Below, in pieces: positions 34,595 to 44,512 of a DNA stretch of 64,000 nt (its first letter is position 1; the number at the start of each line of letters is the position of its first letter). Where the stretch lies: contig NZ_JASLGT010000024.1 of NCBI RefSeq assembly GCF_030150205.1, forward strand, positions 186,001 through 250,000, written 5' to 3'. Source of the stretch: Niabella sp. Lineage in GTDB: Bacteria > Bacteroidota > Bacteroidia > Chitinophagales > Chitinophagaceae. The position numbers were made by a program, and so were the translations under genes. The notes below the pieces were generated by a model that saw only the letters and a list, made by a program, of their open reading frames with translations, searched no databases and was not told the origin of the DNA.

Positions 34595-36760
34595 ATGAAA
34601 CAGATCATCAACATACAATTAGGCGGCCGCAACATTGCAATTGAAGATTCCGCAGCAAAAAAGGTGCAACAGTACCTGGAAAGCCTGCGCTTTCATTTTT
34701 CAAAGGAACCGGGCAAGGAGGAGATCATTTCCGATATTGAAGCCCGCTTTGCGGAACTGATGTTTGAAAAGCTGCGGAAGGGAGCCCCTCATATCACCGA
34801 TGATGATGTGGATGAAATGATTGCAACAATGGGACGGCCCGAGGACTTTGCCGACGAAGCCGGAACGGAAGATACCAACGGTGGATACAGCCAGTTTTCT
34901 GCAGGCAGCCGGAAATTGTACCGCGATGCCAATAACAAAGTACTGGGCGGTGTATGCAGCGGCCTGGCTAACTGGATCAATATCGACCCATCCATTGTAC
35001 GGGTATTATTTGCCATCATCGCTTTGGGAGGATTTGGCGCCGGTATCCTGATCTATATTTTATTGTGGGTCTTTTTACCTTCCCGGAACCTGGAGGGCTA
35101 CAAAGGCAAACGCCTGTTCCGCAACCCGGATGATAAAAAAATCGGTGGCGTGGCCAGCGGTATTGCCGCTTACTTCGGAAAAGAAGCCAATACCGTACGC
35201 CTGATCTTTGCCCTGCCTTTTATCCTGAGTATTATCAACGGCATTTTCAGCCATGGAAACTTCGAACCCTTCCGCGGCGTATTCTTTGGCTCCATGAGCG
35301 GAACCTTCCTCACCGTATACATCATTCTTTGGATCGTATTACCGGAGGCCATCAGTCCTTATGAAAAAATGGAGATGCATGGCCAGCCGGTAGATCTCAA
35401 TTCCATTAAGAACAATGTACAGAATTCGATGGGGGACGTTTCCAGCCGGTTAAAGAACTGGGGGAAAGAAGTACAGGAATCGGCAGAACGTTTTGGCAAC
35501 TCCGGCAAAACCTATGGCCGTAATTTCAGCCGGGAATTTGGCAATGCTGCCGGACGAGGCGCCCGGGGGCTGGGGCATGGAATTGCCGTGGTGATCAAGG
35601 CCTTTTTCCTGATCGTTTTCGGAACCGTTATCTTTTCGCTTTTTATTGGCCTGGTGGCCCTGCTGTTTAGCGGATATGTATTTGCACCTTTCAATAATTT
35701 CTTATGGACGAACGATAATCAGCAGTTTCTTGCCTGGGCTACCGTGTTGCTTTTTATCGGTGCACCCATCGTGGGATCGGTGATCTGGCTTTTCCGGATG
35801 ATCCTGAATGTAACCACTCCCGGTAATTATCTGAACTGGCTGTTTGGCGGGCTCTGGGCTTTTGGATGGGTATTCCTGGTGCTGTTTGTAAGCAGCATTT
35901 CAAAAGATTTTAAAAGAGCACAAACAGCAGCAGTGCCGGTGGCCATTACCCAACCCAAAAACAACAAACTGATCCTTACCGTTTCCCAGCCCGAGCTGGA
36001 ATATACCGGAGACTTTACATGGCTGCAGGATCGTGGCGACCAGGTTTCTGGGTTCAGTTTGACCAAGGACACGTTAAAACTATCCGATATCTCTATCCGC
36101 TTTGACAAAAGCGCCGATTCCCTGTATCATGTGTCCATCGAACGCCAAAGCTTTGGTAAAACAGATGAAGAAGCCCTGGCCCGTTTGAACAAGATACAAT
36201 ACGCTGTGCAATCTTCAGACAGTATACTGGACCTGGCCAGCGGTTTCTCTGTAGATAAAACCAGCAAATACCGTCTTCAGCGCGTGCAGGTTGTGGTACA
36301 GGTTCCGGTAGGCAAAAAAATACAGATGGATCCCTCGGTAAATGAAAAACTGAATACGATCGATATTGATATAGAGTCCGGAAAAGCGCGGATACACCGC
36401 ACACGTGAAAGAAGAAACTACCGGTTTTATACTCCAAACGCCGCCTACACTATGATGGAAGACGGCAGCCTTAAAGGAGAAAACGAGCCATTGGAACGTG
36501 ACAACCCAGACGAGGTTGACACGGCTTACAGATGGAAGGAGCCTGCAGCGAAAACCGATACTGCGGCAAACGCAGCACCTGCCGGCACGTATCGTTATCC
36601 TTCTGCATCAGGAGCCGCCACCCCATCCAAAGACTCCGGAACCTACCGGTATGAAGGCAACGCAGACAAACCGGAAAATCTTTCAAAGGAAGAACTGAAC
36701 CGGCTGCTGCAGCAAAAACAAAAAGAGATCGAGGAATTGCGCAAAAAAGTAAAACCGTAA
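34595..36760 (+). CDS. Membrane protein with two PspC domains
   Basis: A 721-aa protein. A cytoplasmic N-terminal helical segment (about 1-95, ending T-M-G-R-P-E-D-F) precedes two tandem PspC domains. The first starts K-L-Y-R-D-A-N-N-K-V-L-G-G-V-C-S-G-L-A (about 105-168) and the second K-R-L-F-R-N-P-D-D-K-K-I-G-G-V-A-S-G-I-A (about 172-252). Further transmembrane helices lie around 330-365, 380-400 and 410-435. A large extracytoplasmic part follows, then a disordered proline/alanine stretch and a terminal coiled coil (R-L-L-Q-Q-K-Q-K-E-I-E-E-L). PspC domains are linked to envelope stress; the role here is inferred. It is co-transcribed with padR. Confidence 0.88.
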   Translation: MKQIINIQLGGRNIAIEDSAAKKVQQYLESLRFHFSKEPGKEEIISDIEARFAELMFEKLRKGAPHITDDDVDEMIATMGRPEDFADEAGTEDTNGGYSQFSAGSRKLYRDANNKVLGGVCSGLANWINIDPSIVRVLFAIIALGGFGAGILIYILLWVFLPSRNLEGYKGKRLFRNPDDKKIGGVASGIAAYFGKEANTVRLIFALPFILSIINGIFSHGNFEPFRGVFFGSMSGTFLTVYIILWIVLPEAISPYEKMEMHGQPVDLNSIKNNVQNSMGDVSSRLKNWGKEVQESAERFGNSGKTYGRNFSREFGNAAGRGARGLGHGIAVVIKAFFLIVFGTVIFSLFIGLVALLFSGYVFAPFNNFLWTNDNQQFLAWATVLLFIGAPIVGSVIWLFRMILNVTTPGNYLNWLFGGLWAFGWVFLVLFVSSISKDFKRAQTAAVPVAITQPKNNKLILTVSQPELEYTGDFTWLQDRGDQVSGFSLTKDTLKLSDISIRFDKSADSLYHVSIERQSFGKTDEEALARLNKIQYAVQSSDSILDLASGFSVDKTSKYRLQRVQVVVQVPVGKKIQMDPSVNEKLNTIDIDIESGKARIHRTRERRNYRFYTPNAAYTMMEDGSLKGENEPLERDNPDEVDTAYRWKEPAAKTDTAANAAPAGTYRYPSASGAATPSKDSGTYRYEGNADKPENLSKEELNRLLQQKQKEIEELRKKVKP

Positions 36761-36899
36761 ATGCGGTGTGCCGGAATGCTTTTTCCGACACTGTTAAAAC
36801 CATATTCATTCACCATACCAGTAGCGGGTCTTTGGCCCGCCACTTTAAAAAAACGGGCAGGCTCCCGTAAGGGAAGCCTATGGCCCAAACATTACGCAT
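36761..36899. other. Spacer with GC-rich hairpin
   Basis: GCGGGTC (36824-36830) and GGCCCGC (36834-36840) form a 7-bp hairpin with a 3-nt loop, without a T-run. No clear promoter for the downstream beta-barrel gene was found. Confidence 0.35.
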
Positions 36900-39323
36900 A
36901 TGAACCTTGCCATCCGCCTCCTTTCCCTGTTAACCCTGGTGGTTACCATTTGTATTCCTGCCCATCTTCGGGCACAAACACCTCAAAATATGCCCGCTTT
37001 TTCGGGTTTTATAAAAGACAGCCTTTCAAAGGAGCCGCTGGCGTTTGCGACCATTGCCGTTTTTTCAAATGCTCCTGCACCGGACACGGTGCTCCACTGC
37101 AACGAACAGGGCTTTTTCAGGATCGGCAAGGCAGGTGCCCGCCGGCTGGTTATTACCGCAGCAGGCTATGCTTCAAAGACCCTGCCGGCAGACACAATTT
37201 TGTTACTTCCCGATCATACGGTATTTCTTAAACCGCAATCGCAGGAATTAAAAGGCGTTACGGTATCTGCCACGCAACCGCTGATCCGTCGCGAAGCAGA
37301 CAAACTGGTTTATAACATAGAAGCCGACCCCGAAAGCAAATTCCGCAGTACACTGGAGATCCTTAAAAAAGTACCCTATCTTTCTTTAGATGCGCAGGGC
37401 AATTTATTATTAAAAGGACAATCCGGCTACCGGATCCTGATCAATGGGAAACCCTCCGGCGTGATGGATCATAATGCCATGGAAGTACTGAAAAGCCTGC
37501 CGGCCTCTACCATCCAAAGCATTGAAGTATATACCACACCCCCTTCCAAATATGATGCAGAAGGACTTTCAGGCATTATCAATATCATCACTACCCGTAA
37601 AGTGGGGGAGGGCTATAAGGGCAGCGTTAACCTCAATGAAAGTTTTCCTACGGAAGGACCCGGTGCCGGATTCTCCTTTACCGCCACGCATAAAAAACTG
37701 GGGGTAGAACTGTATGGCGGCGCCAATATTGCCCATAATCCGCAGGCGCAAACGCACACCCATCGTACAACAACGAGTGACCTCCCTACCGCGCTAACCG
37801 TTTCCGGTACCAACAAAAGCAATAACAACGGCCGGTACATCGGTTCACAGTTCAGTTATGAGATCGATTCCCTGCAATTACTTACCGTCCAGCTCAACAC
37901 CAATGGCTTCTATTCAAAGGGATTTATTTCAAGATTTTCGGTACTTGAACAAACGCCAGCATTGTTGCAGCAATTCCGTCAGCAAAATGCCACCCGTGGT
38001 AAAAACAACGGTTTTGACGGTGCATTGAATTACCAGCTGGGTTTTAAAAAAGATAAATCCAAATTATTCACGGCCTCCTATCGCTTTATGCAGTATCAAA
38101 CCAGGAGCCGTTCTGAAAACACTTTCTCCGACCGGGTTCAATACGATGTTTTCGATTTTAACCAATTAAACAATACATCCACAAAAGAGCAAACAGGCCA
38201 GGCTGATTATATCCAGACCCTGAAAAAAATAAAACTGGAAGCGGGGATAAAAGCCATTTTCCGGCAGAATAAAAGCGACTTTCATACCCTGCAGTACGAA
38301 GATGACGTTTTCCGGGAAGACCCCGGGCAGCAAAATGTGTTTACCAATAATCAAACTGTTCTTTCCGCTTACAATACCTACCTGCTGGCCTTAAAGCAAT
38401 GGAGTTTTAAAGCCGGTGCAAGGTTGGAGCAAACGATTAACCAGATCAACTTTCAATCTACCCAAACCCAGGTGAACAGAACCTATTTCAACCTGGTACC
38501 CAGCGTTGTTATTAACCGGAACAATACCAATGGCAGTTATTTTAACCTGGGTTACAGCCAGCGTCTTAAGCGGCCGGGCATAAACCGCATGAACCCGTTT
38601 GTGAACCGTTCCAATCCCAATTTTGAAGAAAGCGGCAATCCTGATCTCAAAGCTACACGCATGCACAATTTCGACCTGAGCTATGGCATTAACCGGAAAC
38701 AATCAGTAAATATCGGGCTTAGTTATGCCTTTGCCCACAACTTTGACCTCAGGTCTTCCCGGTATGACCCTGCCACCCGCATCACCTATATCACTTATTC
38801 CAATTCCGGTGATATTGCTGCGCTGGTACTGAATATGAACCTGAACCTGAAAGTTACCAGGGCCCTGAAAACGGTTATCAATGGCAACCTGGCACATTTC
38901 TGGATCGGGACGAATGAAGATGCGCAACCTCAAAAGCTGACGCGTTTTATTTATTCCGCATCCCTGAATAACACCTACACATTTACCGGCGACTGGATCG
39001 CTGGTGCTTCCGCCGATTTTTTTGGTAAAAATATTGCGCCTGCCCAGGTACAGGGCACCGTTAATGGTTTTATTGCCACCAGCTTTAGCCTGAGCAAAAA
39101 CATATGGAACAATAAACTGGCGCTATCCGCCTATATCAACAACCCTTTTACCAAATACCGGAGCAGCCGCACGGAGATATCCGGTTTCAACTTTATGCAG
39201 CTTGATATAACAGAAGCCTATTTCCGGAAAGCCGGGATCAGCATTAACTACAAATTCGGGAAACTGAAACAGGATATCAAACGGAGCAAACGGGGGATTA
39301 ATAATAATGATGTGGCCAATTAA
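36900..39323 (+). CDS. Outer membrane beta-barrel protein, TonB-receptor-like
   Basis: An 807-aa protein with a signal peptide (residues 1-26, cleaved after H-L-R-A-Q) and a carboxypeptidase-regulatory-like domain (about 30-112). A plug-like region contains L-E-I-L-K-K-V-P-Y-L-S-L-D, followed by G-Y-R-I-L-I-N-G-K-P-S-G and Y-T-T-P-P-S-K-Y-D-A-E-G-L-S-G-I-I-N-I-I-T. The C-terminal barrel belongs to the outer-membrane beta-barrel family seen in Bacteroidota. A normal TonB box is not obvious, and the ligand is unknown. Its stop codon is only 3 bp from the stop of the convergent gene, with no terminator between them. Confidence 0.85.
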   Translation: MNLAIRLLSLLTLVVTICIPAHLRAQTPQNMPAFSGFIKDSLSKEPLAFATIAVFSNAPAPDTVLHCNEQGFFRIGKAGARRLVITAAGYASKTLPADTILLLPDHTVFLKPQSQELKGVTVSATQPLIRREADKLVYNIEADPESKFRSTLEILKKVPYLSLDAQGNLLLKGQSGYRILINGKPSGVMDHNAMEVLKSLPASTIQSIEVYTTPPSKYDAEGLSGIINIITTRKVGEGYKGSVNLNESFPTEGPGAGFSFTATHKKLGVELYGGANIAHNPQAQTHTHRTTTSDLPTALTVSGTNKSNNNGRYIGSQFSYEIDSLQLLTVQLNTNGFYSKGFISRFSVLEQTPALLQQFRQQNATRGKNNGFDGALNYQLGFKKDKSKLFTASYRFMQYQTRSRSENTFSDRVQYDVFDFNQLNNTSTKEQTGQADYIQTLKKIKLEAGIKAIFRQNKSDFHTLQYEDDVFREDPGQQNVFTNNQTVLSAYNTYLLALKQWSFKAGARLEQTINQINFQSTQTQVNRTYFNLVPSVVINRNNTNGSYFNLGYSQRLKRPGINRMNPFVNRSNPNFEESGNPDLKATRMHNFDLSYGINRKQSVNIGLSYAFAHNFDLRSSRYDPATRITYITYSNSGDIAALVLNMNLNLKVTRALKTVINGNLAHFWIGTNEDAQPQKLTRFIYSASLNNTYTFTGDWIAGASADFFGKNIAPAQVQGTVNGFIATSFSLSKNIWNNKLALSAYINNPFTKYRSSRTEISGFNFMQLDITEAYFRKAGISINYKFGKLKQDIKRSKRGINNNDVAN

Positions 39324-39326
39324 ATT

Positions 39327-40427
39327 TTACAAGCCCATTTTCTTTAGTTCCTGTTCCAATGTACCGGCCGTTACCCATATCTGGCCATCATCATCATGAT
39401 TCAATACCTTGTAATCCCCATCCAGTAAAAAACGGAAAGGGATAAAGGATACTGCGTATTTTTTTGCCAGCGGGCTTTCCCAGTTTTTTAAATCCGATAC
39501 ATGGATCCAATCACCAACCTTGTCTTCTTCAATCGCCTTCAGCCATTTCCCCCGGTCGCTGTCAAGCGAAACACTGATGATTTCCAATCCCTTGCCGGCA
39601 TATTTTTTATATAATTCTATCAGGCGGGGGTGCGTGATCCGGCACGGACCGCAGTCGCTTGCCCAGAAATCAACCAGGATCAGTTTTTTATTTTTAACAT
39701 CCGAAAGCCTGAACTCCTTCCCGTTAGCCATCGTCATTGAAAAATTTTCAAACCCACCGTCCTTTGCAATCGTTTCATTTCGTTGTAGCCCGCTTAAGAG
39801 CCGCTTTATTTCTTCAGTTGACTGCTGCGCCGGCGAGAGTTTTGCGATCAGCGTCTTTGTTCCCTCATCACCCGTATAATGTTTTGTATTACGGATCATT
39901 TCTGGTAATACTTTGGAATCGGGGTATTTACTAATGAGGCTGTCAACGTAATGAAACGCCTGTTTTTGTTGTGCCTCCCTGTTGGCCGTTTTCTGCTCAT
40001 TGGTTAATGGATGGGCAATGAATGGCTTCTTTTCCGCCTCATTGGAAAACCCGTTATAGGCGGCTTTCCCATAATCGTTATAAACCATGGCATCCAATGG
40101 TCCGGTTAGTTTTGGGGTACGCATCAAAACGGATTGGATGCCGTCCATTGTTATTTCTATACACTCCAGTGTATACACACCGCTCTCCAGCCAGATGGTA
40201 CTGGCGCCGGAGCTATCCGTTGCGATCAGCGCAACGCGGGGCTCCCTGATATCTCCGGACACCTCAAAACTGCCATCCGGCTTTATCAATGCATCCGGAA
40301 GACCGGAGATTTTAATATGGCTACTCTTGCTGAGCAGGTCAACACGACCACGAATAACAACTTTTTGTTGGGCAAAACCCTTTCCAATGGCAATGGCCAG
40401 CGCCATTGTCAGCAATAACTTTTTCAT
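39327..40427 (-). CDS. Exported TlpA-like thioredoxin with N-terminal DUF4369-like domain
   Basis: A 366-aa periplasmic protein: signal peptide (residues 1-19, ending G-F-A-Q), a beta-rich DUF4369-like domain (about 20-110), a helical linker, and a C-terminal AhpC/TSA-TlpA thioredoxin domain (about 228-366). The active site is W-A-S-D-C-G-P-C with both cysteines present, and the cis-proline lies in V-S-F-I-P-F. It is predicted to be a disulfide reductase in the envelope. It is the last gene of the operon TlpA-kinase-regulator-TlpA (10 bp after the regulator gene), so it may be either output or feedback component of that two-component system. Confidence 0.88.
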   Translation of the reverse strand: MKKLLLTMALAIAIGKGFAQQKVVIRGRVDLLSKSSHIKISGLPDALIKPDGSFEVSGDIREPRVALIATDSSGASTIWLESGVYTLECIEITMDGIQSVLMRTPKLTGPLDAMVYNDYGKAAYNGFSNEAEKKPFIAHPLTNEQKTANREAQQKQAFHYVDSLISKYPDSKVLPEMIRNTKHYTGDEGTKTLIAKLSPAQQSTEEIKRLLSGLQRNETIAKDGGFENFSMTMANGKEFRLSDVKNKKLILVDFWASDCGPCRITHPRLIELYKKYAGKGLEIISVSLDSDRGKWLKAIEEDKVGDWIHVSDLKNWESPLAKKYAVSFIPFRFLLDGDYKVLNHDDDGQIWVTAGTLEQELKKMGL

Positions 40428-40437
40428 AAACCAGTTT

Positions 40438-41193
40438 TTATTTTAAATGAATCAATGTGTTTGCTACAAGTTCCTTTTTACTTCTTGCCACCGGTATTTT
40501 CTCGCCATTCTCCAACACCAGGCAACCACCATCGTCCTTTATCCAGCTTTTTATATAGGCTTTATTTACAAGGTGTGATTGATGGCAACGCAGAAAGCCA
40601 AAATCTGTTAACAACTCTTCATATTCATAGATGGGTTTGGAGACCATTATTTTTTCGTTACCCGATAAGTAAAAACTGGTATACACGTTCGACGATTCGC
40701 AGCGGATGATTTCTTTCGGATGTACAAACCGGGTTTCTTTAACCGTTGGCAGGGCCAGTTTATGTGTAGATCGTTCTTCCCGGTTGCGGATCAGCTGCAA
40801 AAGGTTTTCCAGTTCACGGTTCTGCATTTTTTCGTTGATACGGAGTTCGGCCTTTTCCACAGCGGTTTTCAGCTCCGCTATATTCAGCGGTTTTAGCAGA
40901 TAGTCCACCGCAGAAAATTTAATTGCCTGGATTCCGTATTGGTCAAAGGCTGTGATCAGTATAATTTCAAAAGAATGGGCAGGAAGCTCCTGCAACATCT
41001 GGAACCCGTTCTTGCCCGGCATCTGGATGTCCAGAAATACAAGGTTCGGTTTAAGTCTTCTGATCAGTGTAGCACCGTCTTCCGCATTCATTGCAACACC
41101 TGCAATATGCACCTGCGGACAATACTGGCGCAGCAATCCTTCCAGGTTATCAATATTATTACGTTCATCGTCTATAATGACGGCCTGTATCAT
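40438..41193 (-). CDS. LytTR-family response regulator
   Basis: A 251-aa regulator with a receiver domain (acidic pair D8-D9, phosphoacceptor Asp55 in L-V-F-L-D-I-Q-M-P-G, K near 103) and a LytTR DNA-binding domain (about 145-250). The latter includes R-F-V-H-P-K-E-I-I-R-C-E-S-S-N-V-Y-T and the end motif R-C-H-Q-S-H-L-V-N. Its ATG overlaps the kinase stop by 4 bp. Cognate partner of the upstream LytS-type kinase. Confidence 0.93.
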   Translation of the reverse strand: MIQAVIIDDERNNIDNLEGLLRQYCPQVHIAGVAMNAEDGATLIRRLKPNLVFLDIQMPGKNGFQMLQELPAHSFEIILITAFDQYGIQAIKFSAVDYLLKPLNIAELKTAVEKAELRINEKMQNRELENLLQLIRNREERSTHKLALPTVKETRFVHPKEIIRCESSNVYTSFYLSGNEKIMVSKPIYEYEELLTDFGFLRCHQSHLVNKAYIKSWIKDDGGCLVLENGEKIPVARSKKELVANTLIHLK

Positions 41194-42956
41194 AGTAGCC
41201 AGTTTTTAAAATAGATGTTTACGGTTGTTCCTTTTTCCCTGTTGTCAAATGAAAGCTGTATCTGTTGCTGGTGCAAGGTTTCATTCAGTAGTATGATCCG
41301 CTCTTTTGTCAATCGCAGACCAAAGCCCGCTGTTTCTTTTTCCAGATCAAACCCCTTTCCGTTATCCGTTATCGTTACAACCAGGTCGTCTTTATTTTTT
41401 TTAAAGTCGATGTGTAATATTCCTTTTTCCTGCAAGGCTGCAATGCCGTGTTTAACAGCATTCTCCACCAGGGGTTGCAGCAGCAGCGCAGGTACTTCCA
41501 CCGCATTTTGATCGATCTGATCATGCAGGTTTATATCATAGATAAACCCAAAGCGCAGCTGTTCCAGGTTCAGGTATTTCTGCAATATTGCTATCTCATA
41601 CGCAATGCTGATCATTTCCCGGTCGCTTCCTTTCAGGGATTCACGCATCAGGCTACTGAATTCCGACAGGTATTGATGGGCCCCGGCCGTATCATTTTTG
41701 GTGATCAGCCCCTGTATCGAACTCAGGGCATTAAATACAAAGTGCGGATTAAATTGTGACCGGATGGATTTTAACTCTGTAGAAACACGTTGCTTTTGTA
41801 AGGCTGTTGCTTTTAGTTTTTTTCGCTGTAGCAGATTTATGTAAAGAATGATCAGAAGCGCAAGCACGATCATAACCATAATCCCTGTAAGTATTTTAAA
41901 CCAAAGGGTCTGGTACCAGGCAGGTGCTATGATAAACGCATAAGTACTTACCGTTTGCCGTTGAAATGCAAAACGCAATAACAACTGGTAGGCTCCGGGC
42001 TTTAACTGTTGCAGCCAGATAATATTGGGATCAAACCGGTTCGGTTGCCAGCCGGCGCTGTCCTTTTTATTATATACCAGGTTGTATTCTACCAGGTCCT
42101 CAGAACGCACTTTATCCTTCAGGTAAAAGAAAAGATCCCGGTTGAAGGATGTAAACCGCTTTTCCAGGTGGAGGAGGCTATCAAGCGGCCCTGTTCTCGT
42201 ATCGCCATAATAAGTAGATCCCGGCTGTTGAAAATCGTATTTCCACTGGTATTTGTACAACTCAAAAAACGACTTCATTGTTCCTGAGGTAAAGGTAGCA
42301 ATTACTTCAGGACTTCTCTTTGTCCAAAAAGCGGCAATAGCGCTGAAAGACTCCGGACTCTTTGTGTTTTTTACCTCTACTATTATATCGCTGCCAATGG
42401 GGGCATTAAACATTCCCAGGTATGCCATCTCTTTATACTCCATTCCCCCGGCAGAAAAATGTCCATACATAAAGGCCGGACTAAAAAACCGGATAGGATT
42501 CCATGGGACCAGGATCTTTGACTGGCCGGAGAGCACCCGGAACTGGAAATCATCTTTATTTTGTGGCGTGATGCCATAAGCGGTTACTACAATAGCGGAA
42601 GAATCAAAAAGCGGAACGATCCCCGTTCCCAAAAAACCATTTGTGAGTGCGTACTGTTTTCCCTTTCCATATACTTTAGTAAAATATGCCGCTTCTTTAA
42701 ATTGCTCCTTGGAGTTCAAAACCGTAAACGGGTATAGGTTTCTTGAATGAAAAACGGCTAAAGTAATTTCATTTTTTATACCTGGATTACGATTAACGGA
42801 ACTCGTGTTTTCCACATAGTCATAAAGATCTCTTATTTTATCACCTTTGAGGGAGGCCTTAAACAGAGGATCCTGTGAATCCACTATTGCCGTCTGGCCC
42901 AGGCAGCATACAGATACCAGCAAGGCTACAACGGTATATAAAGCAGCATGTACCAA
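41190..42956 (-). CDS. LytS-type sensor histidine kinase with large periplasmic sensor
   Basis: A 588-aa membrane kinase: signal peptide/anchor (residues 1-22), a beta-rich periplasmic sensor of about 320 residues of no family that I can name, one transmembrane helix (about 345-372), and a coiled coil. The His_kinase domain follows with S-Q-F-N-P-H-F-V-F-N (His near 407), the N-box L-V-E-N-A-V-K-H and G-F-G-L-R-L-T-K-E. The end of the sensor (K-P-G-A-Y-Q-L-L-L-R-F-A-F) resembles the Y_Y_Y-type membrane-proximal module. It is encoded between a TlpA-like thioredoxin (11 bp upstream) and its regulator (4-bp overlap). A redox or envelope-thiol signal is a plausible input (inference). Confidence 0.9.
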   Translation of the reverse strand: MVHAALYTVVALLVSVCCLGQTAIVDSQDPLFKASLKGDKIRDLYDYVENTSSVNRNPGIKNEITLAVFHSRNLYPFTVLNSKEQFKEAAYFTKVYGKGKQYALTNGFLGTGIVPLFDSSAIVVTAYGITPQNKDDFQFRVLSGQSKILVPWNPIRFFSPAFMYGHFSAGGMEYKEMAYLGMFNAPIGSDIIVEVKNTKSPESFSAIAAFWTKRSPEVIATFTSGTMKSFFELYKYQWKYDFQQPGSTYYGDTRTGPLDSLLHLEKRFTSFNRDLFFYLKDKVRSEDLVEYNLVYNKKDSAGWQPNRFDPNIIWLQQLKPGAYQLLLRFAFQRQTVSTYAFIIAPAWYQTLWFKILTGIMVMIVLALLIILYINLLQRKKLKATALQKQRVSTELKSIRSQFNPHFVFNALSSIQGLITKNDTAGAHQYLSEFSSLMRESLKGSDREMISIAYEIAILQKYLNLEQLRFGFIYDINLHDQIDQNAVEVPALLLQPLVENAVKHGIAALQEKGILHIDFKKNKDDLVVTITDNGKGFDLEKETAGFGLRLTKERIILLNETLHQQQIQLSFDNREKGTTVNIYFKNWLL

Positions 42957-42967
42957 TTGTTTTTTCT

Positions 42968-44311
42968 TTAATGCGTTAGTAATTTTTTCAATTGTTCATA
43001 AGCATTTTGCGGTCGTTCAGCATTTTTTTCAATGATATTCCCTGTTTTATCTACAATAACATAGTGTGGTATGCTGTTTATATGAAAGGCTTCCTCTGCT
43101 TCCTTCATTAACGATTCATCCAGGAAATAATGCTCCCCTGCAATATCTAACTCCTCCCGGGCTTTTTGCCAGGCCCTTTTCGAATCATGATACCCTCCCA
43201 GGTATAAAAATACAATATCCTTCCCCGCCAGCTTTTCCTTTAGTTGCGCTGCCAACGGAAAGTCACTCCGGCAGGGGACACACCAGCTCGCCCAGAAGTC
43301 AATATACAACAGCTTGCCCTTATACTTATTAAAAATTTCCTTTAGAGACATTAACGTATCAATAGAGGTGGCTACAGGAGGGTATGTAAACTCCCGCCGG
43401 AGCGCATCAATCTCTTTTATAAATTTTTTGTTCCGGACTGTTGTAATGTATTTTTTATATACCGGCCGGTATACGCTGTCATCTGCTTTTCTCAGCCAGG
43501 CCATTAACCGGGTCAGCTGAATATCCCGGGTGTTGTTTTTAAGTTTATGAGTGATATAGTCAAAATATGCAGCCGGGGTAAAGAGCTTACCTGTTTTTGC
43601 AAACGCGTACTTCATATAGGCACTCACAATATCATTATACTCCAGCGTATGGAGCGCCGCAAATTCGTCATTAAATCCCTGCTCAATGATCTGTTTTACC
43701 GTTGCAGCAGGTATTTGCTCAAAATCAGTGATGTTTTCAACAATGGTCCTTTCATAGGGCTCATATTTATATTTTGAGCGGAGCCATTGATCATACCGGT
43801 TACTGATCCTGTGCGTTGCCTTATACTGATCCTGTATTTGCTGCCGGTGCGTTGCCCGTTGCTTCCGCAACAGCAATGCGCTATCTGCGGGCATTTTCAT
43901 TATATTCTTCCAATAAGCGGCGTCGCGCCGGTCATTTTCTACAGCATACGCCGTATAATTAAAATCCTCTGCATTTTTATTAACTGCAGTCAGCGGATCG
44001 GTTTTAGAAAAATCGGCTACCAGTTCAATATTGTTCCCATTAACCAGGTCAAAGAACTGGTACCCTTTTTTTGTTTCAACGAGCCAGGTATTGATCTCTT
44101 TTTCGGGTAACACAATGCTGAAGTGATTGTACTCATCAATGCGGGCCTTATATCGTTTATCGCGCCAGCTGCGGGTACTGTTTGTAAATCCCCCCGGTTC
44201 TTTAAAAACGATCACACTGTCACGGGCATTTATTACCGTTCCTTTCAGCGTTACCTGGCTGTAAGCGGCAACCGGCACCAGCCATGCGATGATGATGGAT
44301 AGTCTTTTCAT
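42968..44311 (-). CDS. Exported TlpA-family thioredoxin, first gene of the operon
   Basis: A 447-aa periplasmic protein: signal peptide (residues 1-18, ending A-A-Y-S), a long N-terminal region rich in lysine and tyrosine with many predicted helices (about 25-305), and a C-terminal TlpA/thioredoxin domain (about 315-447). The domain has the active site W-A-S-W-C-V-P-C and the cis-proline in N-S-I-P-H-Y. It is a predicted thiol-disulfide oxidoreductase. It precedes the sensor kinase gene by 11 bp, so production is tied to the two-component system. TTTCTTTG on the minus strand (44314-44321) is a near-consensus -7 box just before the ATG. Confidence 0.87.
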   Translation of the reverse strand: MKRLSIIIAWLVPVAAYSQVTLKGTVINARDSVIVFKEPGGFTNSTRSWRDKRYKARIDEYNHFSIVLPEKEINTWLVETKKGYQFFDLVNGNNIELVADFSKTDPLTAVNKNAEDFNYTAYAVENDRRDAAYWKNIMKMPADSALLLRKQRATHRQQIQDQYKATHRISNRYDQWLRSKYKYEPYERTIVENITDFEQIPAATVKQIIEQGFNDEFAALHTLEYNDIVSAYMKYAFAKTGKLFTPAAYFDYITHKLKNNTRDIQLTRLMAWLRKADDSVYRPVYKKYITTVRNKKFIKEIDALRREFTYPPVATSIDTLMSLKEIFNKYKGKLLYIDFWASWCVPCRSDFPLAAQLKEKLAGKDIVFLYLGGYHDSKRAWQKAREELDIAGEHYFLDESLMKEAEEAFHINSIPHYVIVDKTGNIIEKNAERPQNAYEQLKKLLTH

Positions 44312-44353
44312 TTTCCAAAGAAAATTGGTATTTGCGGTCTTTGCAGGCCGAAC

Positions 44354-44381
44354 TTTGAATACGGGTGCTATGGTTTTGAAT
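44354..44381 (-). promoter_or_regulatory. TTTGAAT direct repeats at 21-bp period, putative LytTR site
   Basis: TTTGAAT occurs at 44354-44360 and 44375-44381, a 21-bp period, 40-70 bp upstream of the operon's first start codon. The same period precedes the other LytS/LytTR pair in this window (18189-18242), although the repeat sequence differs, as expected for two different LytTR proteins. Confidence 0.45.
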
Positions 44382-44512
44382 TTACCTTCCGCATTGCACT
44401 TGCCCCCCTGCCACCGGACTTAATGGGCAGCTCCCGGAAGGAGCGAATATCAAATATGGATCTGGATGACACCTGTTTCCGGCTCTGACTGTCATTTCTT
44501 TTTATCTATTTT

